The position numbers and the translations under genes were made by a program. A stretch of DNA of 18,661 nt from Planctomycetes bacterium UBA2386 (GTDB taxonomy: Bacteria; Planctomycetota; UBA1135; UBA2386). Shown in pieces: positions 1 through 7,563 of the stretch (position 1 is the first letter of the stretch; each line of letters opens with the position of its first letter). A model generated the notes under the pieces. It made no database searches. It was given only the letters and a program-made list of their open reading frames with translations, and was not told the origin of the DNA. The stretch covers positions 1 to 18,661 of the forward strand of contig DDSQ01000100.1 of the NCBI GenBank assembly GCA_002343845.1. Direction: 5' to 3'.

Positions 1-583
1 CAGCCGCCGCTCCGTCGCCGAACAGACCCATGCTGATCAGGTTCGCGATCGAACGATCCTGCGGCTGCAGCGTCAGTGAGCACTGTTCGACCGTCAGCAC
101 CAAGGCCACGCCACCGGGGTGCCCGCGCACGTAGTCGGTGGCGCGCGAAACCGCCGCGGCGCCGGCAACGCAACCCAGCCCGAACATCGGCACGCGCTTG
201 ACGTCGGGACGCAGCCCGAGCCGCGTGACGAGGTGGGCATCGATCGACGGGCTGGCGAGGCCGGTCACCGTCGAGAAGAAGATCGCGTCGACCTCGGCGG
301 GCGCGACCTTCGCCGCGGCCAGGGATCGCGTGCACGCGGCCTCGCCGAGTTCGATCGCACCGCCCAGCCACGCCGCGTTCGCCGCGGTGAAGTCGCCGAG
401 CCGTGCGTAACGTTCGAGCGGCAACGTCAGGTAGCGCCCCTCGATCCCCGAGTTCGCATGCAACGAGCGGATGCGGGCGGCCAGCCTGTCGTCGGCGCCG
501 ACGATCCGCACGATCTCCTCGGTCAGCACAGACTGCGGATACCAGTGCGCAGGGAATGCAGTACGCACGGCAGCGATCTTCAT
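1..583 (-). CDS. Type III polyketide synthase (chalcone/stilbene synthase family), 5' part
   Basis: The protein would condense a CoA- or ACP-bound starter, in bacteria often a long fatty acyl chain, with malonyl-CoA units to give an alkylresorcinol or alkylpyrone in the cytoplasm. About 194 residues lie in the window, the N-terminal half of a family usually 350-400 long; the catalytic His and Asn are beyond the left edge. The nucleophile is visible as Cys138 in FGLGCVAGAA, followed by EQCSLTLQPQD and the family signature GLFGDGAAA near the window edge. The ATG at 583-581 overlaps the TGA of the upstream methyltransferase gene (ATGA at 580-583), so it is probably the last or a late gene of the leftward operon and translationally coupled. 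Membership of the family is seen directly. Starter choice and product are inferred from the neighbouring O-methyltransferase, ICMT-like methyltransferase and flavoprotein. No frameshift is visible. Confidence 0.95.
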   Translation of the reverse strand, partial: MKIAAVRTAFPAHWYPQSVLTEEIVRIVGADDRLAARIRSLHANSGIEGRYLTLPLERYARLGDFTAANAAWLGGAIELGEAACTRSLAAAKVAPAEVDAIFFSTVTGLASPSIDAHLVTRLGLRPDVKRVPMFGLGCVAGAAAVSRATDYVRGHPGGVALVLTVEQCSLTLQPQDRSIANLISMGLFGDGAAA

Positions 584-1314
584 GGCCAGAGCCTGGGCAG
601 CAGATACGGAACGGTCGCTTTGTAGGCCGCGAACTTCGAACCGTGGTGACGCAACCACCGCGCTTCCTTGTGCAGCGGACCCAAGACGCAGTACAGCAGC
701 CACCCCCCGGCCAACAGCAGCCAGTCGAGCGACCAGGTCGGTGCCGTCAGCAGCACCAGGCCGAAACCCAGGTAGATCGGCTGCCGGCAGGCGCGGAACA
801 GGCCGTCGGTCGGCATGCCGCCGTAGTCGACCGGGTGCCTGCGCCACAGCGCCAGCCAGCCGGCGGCGCCGGTCTGCAGGCCGAGGCCAGCGTCATGCAT
901 CGCCTTGCCGAGGAACGCCCAGGCCAACACGAAGGCGATCCACTGCGCGGCGCCGAGCCACCCCGTTGGCGTGTGCCACACGATGCCCGAGGGCGTCCAC
1001 AGGCCGAACACCAGCAGCAACTGCAGCGACGTGATCAACGCGTACGTCGACGAGGCCAACGTCCGGCCGTGGCCGAACGGCGACAACCGCGCGACGACGT
1101 GCCGGCCGCGCGCACCCAGCAGCCAGCTGTGCAACAAGGGGAACTGCGCGACGAGCAGCAGATTCGCGACGATTGCCAGCCCGCCGTCCACGCTGCCGAG
1201 CCCCACCTGCAGACCGGTCGCGAGGGACACCGCCATCGCGGCGACGGCACCGCCGAACGCGGCCAAGCTGGTGACCGCCATCGCTGCCGCTGCAACTCGT
1301 GGGGCGAGTGTCAC
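580..1314 (-). CDS. Integral-membrane methyltransferase, isoprenylcysteine carboxyl methyltransferase (ICMT)/BpsB-like
   Basis: A polytopic membrane protein of 244 residues with five or six hydrophobic segments, ending in the ICMT/PEMT-type region: GLFRACRQPIYLG (Arg177, Pro179, Tyr181), two hydrophobic spans, then KEARWL and a C-terminal Tyr-rich VPYLLPRLWP tail. In this family the R-x-P-x-Y region and the acidic stretch near the C-terminus bind S-adenosylmethionine. In Bacillus, BpsB of this family O-methylates the alkylpyrone made by the adjacent type III synthase BpsA, and the next gene here is a type III synthase. I therefore infer methylation of a lipophilic polyketide at the inner membrane. 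The start chosen is GTG at 1314, whose GTGA overlaps the upstream stop; an ATG 11 codons downstream is the alternative. The stop overlaps the synthase start. The second residue of the usual Glu-Glu pair is replaced (KEA), so activity is likely but not certain. Confidence 0.85.
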   Translation of the reverse strand: MTLAPRVAAAAMAVTSLAAFGGAVAAMAVSLATGLQVGLGSVDGGLAIVANLLLVAQFPLLHSWLLGARGRHVVARLSPFGHGRTLASSTYALITSLQLLLVFGLWTPSGIVWHTPTGWLGAAQWIAFVLAWAFLGKAMHDAGLGLQTGAAGWLALWRRHPVDYGGMPTDGLFRACRQPIYLGFGLVLLTAPTWSLDWLLLAGGWLLYCVLGPLHKEARWLRHHGSKFAAYKATVPYLLPRLWP

Positions 1315-2018
1315 GCTGCACTCCGCCGGTAGAGGGCCGCATAGCCGACGCGCAAGTCCTCGCTGCGCTCGAGTTGGATGACCCCGTGGCGCAGGGAGCG
1401 GAGCAGGCGCGGGCGTTCCCCGCAGCGTTGGACCCGCACGAGTCCCGCACGAGTCGCGTGGGTTTCGAGTTCGTCGGGAGCGACGAAGTGGTCGTAGCGG
1501 TGCGTGCCTCGCGGCACGAAACCGAGCCCCTCGGCGAGCCAGATCGCGAGCCAGCGGGCACGCTGCGTTCGCGCAATGGTGTTGACGAACAGGTGCCCGC
1601 CGACAGCAAGCACCCGGGCCGCCTCGGCGAGGGTGGGCGCGATCCGGCTCGGCGCCACGTGTTCGAGGACATCCGCCAGCAGTACCAAGTCGGCGCAGCC
1701 GTCCGCCACGGGCGCCTCGTCGATGGCCCCCCGCACCGGCGCCACCCCAGGCTGCTGCCGGGCCTGCAGTTCGCGGAGTGCTTTCCCGGCGATGTCGACC
1801 GCCACGACCCGGGCGCCGTCCTGTGCCAGCGGCACCGCCAGCAGACCGCCGCCACAACCAAGATCGACGACCAGTCTCCGCTGCGCCGCCGGCAGCCAGT
1901 CCCGGAGCAGGCCGAGCCGGAACGTGGTGACCGCGCGCAACGACGCGAAGGCACGGCAACCAGGGTCCCACCAGCCCCCGCGATCGAAGTGCGCGTCCAC
2001 CGCAGGAAGGTCCTTCAC
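1311..2018 (-). CDS. UbiG-like class I SAM-dependent O-methyltransferase
   Basis: A soluble 235-residue methyltransferase. The N-terminus has HFDRGGWWDPGC, which resembles the FD...WWD opening of UbiG. Motif I is VVDLGCGGGLL (residues 50-60), the acidic ribose-binding residue follows in VVAVDIAG (Asp75), and LLADVLEHV is the post-motif-II signature. The C-terminus (DLRVGYAALYRR) also resembles UbiG. UbiG O-methylates catechol hydroxyls during ubiquinone synthesis; beside a type III synthase and a flavoprotein hydroxylase, an O-methylation of a hydroxylated alkylresorcinol is the likeliest step. The gene starts with GTG at 2018 and shares GTGA with the stop of the lipoprotein gene; its own stop shares GTGA with the ICMT-like gene. 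A true ubiquinone-pathway UbiG is possible but less likely, because no other ubi gene is present. Confidence 0.88.
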   Translation of the reverse strand: MKDLPAVDAHFDRGGWWDPGCRAFASLRAVTTFRLGLLRDWLPAAQRRLVVDLGCGGGLLAVPLAQDGARVVAVDIAGKALRELQARQQPGVAPVRGAIDEAPVADGCADLVLLADVLEHVAPSRIAPTLAEAARVLAVGGHLFVNTIARTQRARWLAIWLAEGLGFVPRGTHRYDHFVAPDELETHATRAGLVRVQRCGERPRLLRSLRHGVIQLERSEDLRVGYAALYRRSAA

Positions 2019-2431
2019 TGCAGCGCCTCGTGCCGCAGGACCACGCGACCCGCCCCCGACGTCAACCGTACGAACTCGCCGACGACCTCGACCGCCACCG
2101 GCGGCCCGTCATCGAGGTGCAGTTGGCCGCCCGCATGGCGCCAGGTTCCGTCGCGCGTCTGGAACGCGACGACGTCGGTCTCGATCAGCGCCGCTGCGGT
2201 GTAGGTTCCGTCGGCCCGGAACCAGTACCAGATGCGACGCAGGGACGCTGCCGCTTCACCTTGGACTTCGACCGACATGTAGAGCCCCGCCCACGCGAAC
2301 TCCGGCGCCGGCACGAACGCCAACGACTCGGTGCCGGTGGCGACGAGCCGCAGGCCGGGGTCGACGACGTTCGAGGCGATGCAACCCGACAGCACCATCG
2401 TCGCGAGCACGACGCACTTGGAGGCGTTCAC
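2015..2431 (-). CDS. Small predicted lipoprotein of unknown function
   Basis: I do not recognise a named family. The 138-residue product begins with a short positive N-terminus and a hydrophobic stretch ending in the lipobox LSGC (mature Cys17), so it should be a lipoprotein anchored to a periplasm-facing membrane. The rest is rich in predicted beta strands: a W-rich patch (RRIWYWFRADGTYTAA), then GTWRHAGGQLHLDDG, loosely like lipocalin-type small barrels, but I cannot assign it. The start chosen is GTG at 2431 because it gives a clean signal peptide and overlaps the YceI stop by GTGA; a longer open frame reaches 2485 but adds only an arginine-rich stretch that would spoil the signal. Its place between a YceI gene and two methyltransferase genes suggests a role in handling the cluster's lipid product. 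That role is inference only. Confidence 0.8.
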   Translation of the reverse strand: MNASKCVVLATMVLSGCIASNVVDPGLRLVATGTESLAFVPAPEFAWAGLYMSVEVQGEAAASLRRIWYWFRADGTYTAAALIETDVVAFQTRDGTWRHAGGQLHLDDGPPVAVEVVGEFVRLTSGAGRVVLRHEALQ

Positions 2432-3540
2432 TTGGCGGCTCCAGCGACGGCGCCGGCGCGGGCGCGCGCCCTGAGGGCGATCCACACCTTCACTTCGTCC
2501 TGCATGTTGACCAGCCCGAGTTGGCTCGGCACCGGCACGCCGTAGTCACTGAGCAGCAATGGCACCTGACCGGTGACCACCACGCGCTGCTGGGGGTCCA
2601 CCTCGATCCGGATCGGCATCTCCACTTCGCGACTCACGCCGCGGATCGTCATGCGCCCGTGCACCGTGCCACGCGACGTCCGGCCGGCGATGTCGACGCC
2701 ATCGGCTGCGGCGACGAAGCGGGCCACGGCGAACGAGATCGTGGGGTGCGCCGTCACCTCCAGGTGTTCCCGCATGTTCGTGTCGCGGCCGTCGACCCCG
2801 GTGCCGAGGGTTGCCGCCTGCACCTCGATGCCACCGCTCCAGGCTCCATCCTTGCCCGCCAGGTCGGCCCGGAACGAACCTCGCAACTGCGACGTGACAC
2901 CGCTGAAGTCGTGCAACGTGCTCTTCGCGTCGAAGCCGACACGCGACAGTTCTGGCACGACATCGAAGTCGTGGACGACGTCGAAGGCGAACACGGCCTT
3001 CGGCACGGTGAAGGACAGGAACGTCGTCGTAGGCGCAGGAGCAACCGGTTCGATCGCCGGAGGCGGAGCCGGCGAGACATCGGGAGCGTTCGCCGTCGCC
3101 GCACCGCCCTTCGACGATTCCGGCGATGCAACCACGGGGCCGGGGGGCGCCACCGGCACGGTGCCGCCGCCTGCCAGCGCGGGCGCGTTGGCGGCAAGGC
3201 GGTCTTCGAGCCGCGACAGCCGCGTCGTCAGTTCGGAGTTCGCCGCCCCCAGCGCCACCAGCCGCTGGCGGAGTTCGTCGGTACGCTGCGCTGCGCCGGC
3301 TTCGAGGCCACGACCGAGCTTCCCGAAGTTGTCGGCGATCGCCTGCTGCAACTCGCTCACGGTGCGACCCAAGCCAGCGACGTCGTCGCGCAGCAGGGCC
3401 ACGGGATCGACGGCTTCACGTGCCGCATCCTCGCTGATCACGACGTTCACGCGATCGCGCAGCACGACGAAGCCCGCCGTGGCCCCACCAACCAGCGACA
3501 ACACGAACAGGACGCCCAACCACTGCAGCAGCCTCGCCAT
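2428..3540 (-). CDS. Membrane-anchored coiled-coil protein with C-terminal YceI domain
   Basis: A 370-residue protein in four parts: one N-terminal membrane helix (about residues 5-27), a heptad-rich helix likely to form a coiled coil (about 45-118), a Pro/Ala linker (about 126-172), and a YceI-like beta-barrel domain (about 196-357). The barrel carries the expected TLHDFSG (208-214) and GRDTNMREHLEV (251-262) signatures. YceI proteins form a lipocalin-like tunnel that binds polyprenyl or quinone lipids; most are about 190 residues with a cleaved signal peptide, so this one is nearly twice the usual size and tethered. It is the first gene of the leftward operon. The ATG at 3540 lies directly before the membrane helix; there is no good ribosome binding site. 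An in-frame extension to 3657 exists but adds only low-complexity residues. Inferred role: periplasmic reception or transfer of the polyketide lipid. Confidence 0.9.
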   Translation of the reverse strand: MARLLQWLGVLFVLSLVGGATAGFVVLRDRVNVVISEDAAREAVDPVALLRDDVAGLGRTVSELQQAIADNFGKLGRGLEAGAAQRTDELRQRLVALGAANSELTTRLSRLEDRLAANAPALAGGGTVPVAPPGPVVASPESSKGGAATANAPDVSPAPPPAIEPVAPAPTTTFLSFTVPKAVFAFDVVHDFDVVPELSRVGFDAKSTLHDFSGVTSQLRGSFRADLAGKDGAWSGGIEVQAATLGTGVDGRDTNMREHLEVTAHPTISFAVARFVAAADGVDIAGRTSRGTVHGRMTIRGVSREVEMPIRIEVDPQQRVVVTGQVPLLLSDYGVPVPSQLGLVNMQDEVKVWIALRARARAGAVAGAAK

Positions 3541-3698
3541 GCCGGACGCGAGGCAAGGCCCGTACCCACGGCACGCACCCACGGTCGCACGGCGCGCTGC
3601 TCGGTGCATGGGGTGCGGACCGTGCATTCCTTGCGCACTGGCGTGTAGGACCTGCATGGTCCTTCGACCCGCCCCCCTCGGCATGGTGGCGGCACGGC
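3541..3698. promoter_or_regulatory. Divergent control region between the two polyketide-cluster operons
   Basis: This 158-base gap separates the leftward YceI-first operon from the rightward MMPL-first operon and must hold both promoters. It contains a perfect 6-bp dyad AGGACC-TGCAT-GGTCCT (3647-3663), a GTGC...GCAC dyad (3622-3638), and a direct repeat ACCCACGG at 3564-3571 and 3577-3584 (13-base period). The motif GTGCAT also recurs at 3604 and 3622. I see no convincing sigma-70 -35/-10 pair on either strand. The dyads are candidate operators for a shared regulator; no DNA-binding regulator gene is in the window. Confidence 0.45.
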
Positions 3699-5687
3699 GT
3701 GTGCCATGCGGCTGCCACCTGCGTGGCGAACGACGTGACGAGATCCTGGCCCCGCCACCTCCCATGGCTCTCGTTCGTGCTGCTGCTCGGCGTCGCGACC
3801 GTGGGCATGCTCCGACAACGGGTCGACCCGACGAACCACGCGCTCAAGGACCCGACCAGCCGCGATGCCGACGCGCTGCGTGAGCTGCACGAAGTCGTCG
3901 GCGACGACCCGATCCTGCTGCTCGGATTCACGACGCGGGGCGGTCTGCCGATGGCCGACGCCGACCGCGGTCACCTCGAACGGCTGCGAGTGCAGCTCGC
4001 CACGCAGCCCGACGTGCGGGCAGCAACCGCGATCCCGCTGGCGGACGAAGGCCTGGCCGTCTTCTCGCTCGAACTCACCGGCGACGAGGCGCACGCCGCC
4101 GGGGAACGGGCCATCGCCACCGCCGACGCCGAGAAACCGCCGACTGTCGACGTACACGCCGCCGGCTTGTCGCACCTGGAAGGGACCATCGCTGCGCGAA
4201 TCGCCGCCGAGCGGGCGCGCGTGGTGCCGATCGTCATCGCGGTGCTGGCGCTCGCGCTCGCTTGCATCTACCGCCACGCCACGCTCGTGGTCGCCGCCCT
4301 GCTGCCCGCGATCGCCGCGATCGTGACGCTCGAAGGCGCCCTCGGCTGGCTCGGACATCCGCTCGACCCGATCGCGTCGATGCTCGATCCGGTGCTGCTC
4401 ACGATCGGCGTCGGCGGTTCCGCGCACTTCATCCAGTCGTTCCGCCTGGGGCAGGCGGCAGGGCTCACCAACGCCGCCGCCGCGGCGAGCGCCGCCCGCG
4501 ACGTTCTGCACCCCGCATTGCTCGCGACCGCCACCACGATGATCGGTCTGTGGTCCGTCGGTATCAGCAGCATCCCGGCCGTGGTCGACTTCGGCATGCG
4601 CGGCGCGCTGGGTGTCGCCCTCACCAACGCCTTCGCGTTCTGGCTGCTGCCGGGCGTTCTCGGGTCGTTCGCGCCGCCTGCGGTCGCTGGCAGCACGTCC
4701 GCAAGGCAACGCAGCGCGAACGTGCGCCGATGGCGGGTGCCGATCCTGGTCGGCACGACGGCGGCCACGGCATGGCTGCTCGCCGGCGTCTTCGCGTTGC
4801 GCGGCGACAACGACCCGCTGCGCGTGTTGCCGGCCGGCGAACGTGCACAGCGGGACCACGAAGCACTCGCCACGCGCCTCGGCGGCATCGAGGTCTGCCA
4901 CTTGCTGGTGCCCGAGCGCAGCCGCGCTGCCGAGCCGTCGCGCCTGCTGCCGTTCGTTGCGGCAGTACGAGCCGAGCCCGGCATCGCCGGCCTGGCCGGG
5001 GAAATGGTGCGCAGCCCGAGCGGTGCGCTGGCAATCCCCCTGCTGCTGGCACCGGGCGGCAGCGCCCAGCGCACGGCGCTGTTCGACGACATCGACCGCA
5101 CGGCGCGTGCACTCGGCCTCGAGAACGTCCGCGTCGCCGGAGCGGCCGTGCAGATCGCCCGGGACTCCGACCGCTTGCTCCAGACGTTGGGCACGAGCGT
5201 GTTCCTCACCATTCCGAGTCTGTGGCTCGCGATGGCATTTGCACTGCGTTCCTGGCGCCTGGCGATACTGGCGTTGCTGCCCAACCTGCTGCCGGCGATC
5301 TGGTTGTACGGCGGCATGGGTTGGATCGGACGACCGGTGTCGGTCGCGACCGCCATGATCGGCAGCACCCTGCTCGGGATCATCGTCGACAACACGATCC
5401 ACCTGCTGCACGCCATCCTGCCGTCGCGTGGCGCCGCCAGGCATCCACATGGCGTCGCCGAAGCGCTCGCCCGCCGAGGACCGGCGATCCACACCAGCAG
5501 CCTGGTGCTGATGCTCGGGTTCCTGGCAACCACGATCAGCGGCCTCGGGACGACCGTCGAGTTCGCCGTGCTCGCCGCGGCGACGATCGGCATCGCCTGG
5601 TTCGCAACGGCGATCGTGCTGCCGCTGCTGCTGAGCGACGAGGACGACAGGGGTGCGATGCGCGATGCGGTCGGAGCCCCGGCATGA
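3699..5687 (+). CDS. MMPL/RND-superfamily lipid exporter, 12 membrane helices
   Basis: A transporter of 662 residues with the RND layout: helix 1 (about 20-37), a large extracytoplasmic loop, helices 2-6, helix 7 (about 347-368), a second large loop, then helices 8-12. The repeat motifs lie in helix 4 (GVGGSAHF, 238-244) and helix 10 (GIIVDNTIHLL). The proton-relay Asp is present in helix 10 (Asp564) but Gly240 occupies the matching place in helix 4. MMPL proteins use the proton gradient to move lipids such as hopanoids or mycolyl glycolipids outward; here a phenolic or quinone lipid is inferred. It leads the rightward operon and its stop overlaps the flavoprotein ATG (ATGA). The start is uncertain: GTG at 3699, 3723 or 3735 are all in frame and none has a Shine-Dalgarno sequence; 3735 would place the start closest to helix 1. 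Confidence 0.9.
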   Translation: MCHAAATCVANDVTRSWPRHLPWLSFVLLLGVATVGMLRQRVDPTNHALKDPTSRDADALRELHEVVGDDPILLLGFTTRGGLPMADADRGHLERLRVQLATQPDVRAATAIPLADEGLAVFSLELTGDEAHAAGERAIATADAEKPPTVDVHAAGLSHLEGTIAARIAAERARVVPIVIAVLALALACIYRHATLVVAALLPAIAAIVTLEGALGWLGHPLDPIASMLDPVLLTIGVGGSAHFIQSFRLGQAAGLTNAAAAASAARDVLHPALLATATTMIGLWSVGISSIPAVVDFGMRGALGVALTNAFAFWLLPGVLGSFAPPAVAGSTSARQRSANVRRWRVPILVGTTAATAWLLAGVFALRGDNDPLRVLPAGERAQRDHEALATRLGGIEVCHLLVPERSRAAEPSRLLPFVAAVRAEPGIAGLAGEMVRSPSGALAIPLLLAPGGSAQRTALFDDIDRTARALGLENVRVAGAAVQIARDSDRLLQTLGTSVFLTIPSLWLAMAFALRSWRLAILALLPNLLPAIWLYGGMGWIGRPVSVATAMIGSTLLGIIVDNTIHLLHAILPSRGAARHPHGVAEALARRGPAIHTSSLVLMLGFLATTISGLGTTVEFAVLAAATIGIAWFATAIVLPLLLSDEDDRGAMRDAVGAPA

Positions 5688-6898
5688 GCGACGATGTCCT
5701 GATCCTCGGTGCCGGGCCGGCCGGATCGACCCTCGCATGGCGCCTCGCCCGTGCCGGGCTGCGCGTGCGCATCGCCGACCGCGCCGACTTCCCGCGGTCG
5801 AAGCCGTGTGGCGAATTCCTGAGCCCGGCATGTGCCGGGCATCTGCGCGAACTCGGCTTCGACGACCCCTGCGCACAACTCGGTGCGACGCCGGTGCGCA
5901 GCATGTGCCTCGGCGGCTTCGGGGTCACTGCGACCGGCCGATTCCGGCACCTGCCAGGGCGCCCCGACGCGTCGGCACCCGGCTTCGGAATCCGCCGGTC
6001 CGTACTCGACGAGCGCCTGCTGCGCGCCGCCGAAGCCGCCGGCGCTCGCTTCACGCCACGAACGGAGTTCCTCGCACTCCTGCGGGACGGCAACGGACGC
6101 GTCGCGGGGGCTGCGGTGCAGAACGGCGCGACCACGACCCGCCTCCCTGCCCGATTCGTCGTCGGCGCGGACGGACTGCACTCGCGCGTCGCGCGGTCCA
6201 TGGGTGTGCACCGTCGCGTCGCGTGGCTCGACCAATTCGCGCTCACCACGCACTACGCGACCGCCGAGCCACACGACGACGCGGACGTGCACCTGCTGCC
6301 GAGCGGGTTCGCCGCCACCACCGGCGTCGGCGAGGGCATCTTCAGCTTCAACCTGGTGTTGCCGCGTACACGATTCCGCGGCCGGACGACCGGGGACTGG
6401 GATGCCTTCGTGCAGGCACACGTAGCCGGCTCCGAACGGATCGCGGCGCGGCTGGCGGCGGCGCGACGCTGCGGACCGTGGCGAGGTTGCGGCCCGTTCG
6501 GTCATCGCACGACGACGGTGTGGCAACCCGGCGTGGCGTTGGTCGGAGATGCGGCGGGCTACGTCGATCCGATGACCGGGGAAGGCATCTACTACGCGCT
6601 GTTCGGCGCGAGGGCGCTGGCGGGTGCCGTGATCGCGGCACTCGCGGATCCTGACGCCGAAGCCGACGCGCTCGCCGGCTACGCGGCGGCCCGACGCCGT
6701 GAACTCGGACCGCGTATGCGCGCCGCCAGCCTGCTGCAACGCGCCTTGCGCCATCCGTTCGTCGTACGCAGCGGCCTGCGCGCGCTCGAGCGCTGGCCGG
6801 CGCTCTGCGACCTGGTCGTGACGCTGACGGGGGACACCATCCACCCGCGCGAACTCTGGCGGCCTTCGTTCTGGCGCGACTTCCGGAGGGCTCTGTGA
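5684..6898 (+). CDS. FAD-dependent oxidoreductase, geranylgeranyl reductase/aromatic hydroxylase type
   Basis: A 404-residue flavoprotein with an N-terminal Rossmann motif (LGAGPAG, residues 8-14), the RADFPRSKPCGEFLSP segment typical of the geranylgeranyl-reductase branch of p-hydroxybenzoate-hydroxylase-fold enzymes, a VVGADGLHSRV motif, and the second FAD motif GDAAGYVDPMTGEG beginning at Gly288. Related flavoproteins beside type III synthases, such as SrsC of the Streptomyces srs operon, hydroxylate alkylresorcinols on the way to quinones; others reduce isoprenoid double bonds. Hydroxylation is the better fit given the O-methyltransferase genes across the divergent promoter. The ATG at 5684 overlaps the MMPL stop and the TGA at 6896 overlaps the next GTG, so it is coupled on both sides. 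The halogenase Trp motif is absent. Substrate is inferred. Confidence 0.88.
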   Translation: MSDDVLILGAGPAGSTLAWRLARAGLRVRIADRADFPRSKPCGEFLSPACAGHLRELGFDDPCAQLGATPVRSMCLGGFGVTATGRFRHLPGRPDASAPGFGIRRSVLDERLLRAAEAAGARFTPRTEFLALLRDGNGRVAGAAVQNGATTTRLPARFVVGADGLHSRVARSMGVHRRVAWLDQFALTTHYATAEPHDDADVHLLPSGFAATTGVGEGIFSFNLVLPRTRFRGRTTGDWDAFVQAHVAGSERIAARLAAARRCGPWRGCGPFGHRTTTVWQPGVALVGDAAGYVDPMTGEGIYYALFGARALAGAVIAALADPDAEADALAGYAAARRRELGPRMRAASLLQRALRHPFVVRSGLRALERWPALCDLVVTLTGDTIHPRELWRPSFWRDFRRAL

Positions 6899-7563
6899 AC
6901 ATCGCCCTCCACGGCAAGGTGCTTGGGCCGCTCGCGATCGCAGTGCTGGCCTGCCTGCCGCACGCCCTGCCCGCACCGAGGCCACCGGCGATCGGAGCAG
7001 CCTCGCCAGTCGCGATGCCGCGCCTGCACGGACTGCCCGACCCGAAACGTCCCAGTTCCTTCGAACTCGACGCTGAAGCGTCCTCGGTGGGCATCCTCGT
7101 GCACGACGGCGATGGTGATCGCCGACTGCGCTGCGAGGGCGTGCTCGGCACGCTGCACTTCGATGCCGATGGCACGGCGCGACTGGAACTTCACATCCCT
7201 CTGACGGCGCTGCATACCGACGACGATGGCCCACCCATCGACCTGCCGCGGTTGCTCGGCGTACATCGCGGGGACGAGATCGCGTTGCGCGCCAACCTGG
7301 CCGCCACGACCACGAGCGACTTGCCCGGCGTCACAGCCCGCACCTGGGTCGGCACGTTGACCTTCGGCTCGCAGGTGCGTCGGCAGCTGCTCGAGACCTG
7401 GACGTGTTTCCTGCCGGGGCGCCCGTTCCGACTGCAAGGGCACGGCACCGTGCCGGCCAGCGACTATGGCCTGCCGCGCCGTGGCCTGTTCTCCTTCCTC
7501 GATGCACCCGCCCACTTCACCCTCGGCCTCGACCTCGCCTTCCGGCGACCACGTCAGGACTGA
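6895..7563 (+). CDS. Secreted YceI-like protein, divergent
   Basis: A 222-residue protein with an N-terminal signal-like hydrophobic segment (about 8-26) followed by a beta-rich domain (about 53-217). The pattern of a starting strand SSFELDAEASSVGILV, a middle LHIPLTALHTDD and the closing DYGLPRRGLFSFLD strands resembles YceI, but the usual DMREHL signature is replaced by IDLPRLLGVHRGD, so the lipid-binding loop differs. It is the second YceI-type gene in this divergent cluster and sits directly downstream of the flavoprotein, sharing GTGA at 6895-6898. Its 3' end overlaps the probable start of the kinase gene. Inferred role: periplasmic binding of a product or intermediate. Family assignment is moderately sure; an unrelated beta-barrel protein is the main alternative. 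Confidence 0.7.
   Translation: MNIALHGKVLGPLAIAVLACLPHALPAPRPPAIGAASPVAMPRLHGLPDPKRPSSFELDAEASSVGILVHDGDGDRRLRCEGVLGTLHFDADGTARLELHIPLTALHTDDDGPPIDLPRLLGVHRGDEIALRANLAATTTSDLPGVTARTWVGTLTFGSQVRRQLLETWTCFLPGRPFRLQGHGTVPASDYGLPRRGLFSFLDAPAHFTLGLDLAFRRPRQD

Noticed and set aside
1504..3648. A 714-codon open frame on the plus strand opposite the leftward operon
   Set aside because: Low-complexity Arg/Ser/Thr/Pro composition and no recognisable domain; the minus strand holds the methyltransferase, lipoprotein and YceI genes here.
3541..3657. N-terminal extension of the anchored YceI protein up to an ATG at 3657
   Set aside because: It adds His/Arg/Ala low-complexity residues before an obvious membrane anchor and would start inside the AGGACC dyad.
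3447..5876. An 809-codon minus-strand open frame spanning the divergent promoter
   Set aside because: The product is Arg/Gln/Gly-rich without hydrophobic or catalytic patterns and would abolish the divergent promoter.
5684..6898. Flavin-dependent halogenase as an identity for the flavoprotein
   Set aside because: The FAD motifs and CGEFLSP segment fit the geranylgeranyl-reductase/hydroxylase branch; the halogenase WxWxIP motif is absent.
4268..7234. A 988-codon open frame on the minus strand antisense to the transporter and flavoprotein genes
   Set aside because: Its translation is Arg/Pro/Ala/Gly-rich with no domains, as expected for a shadow frame in very GC-rich DNA; the plus-strand genes have clear motifs throughout.
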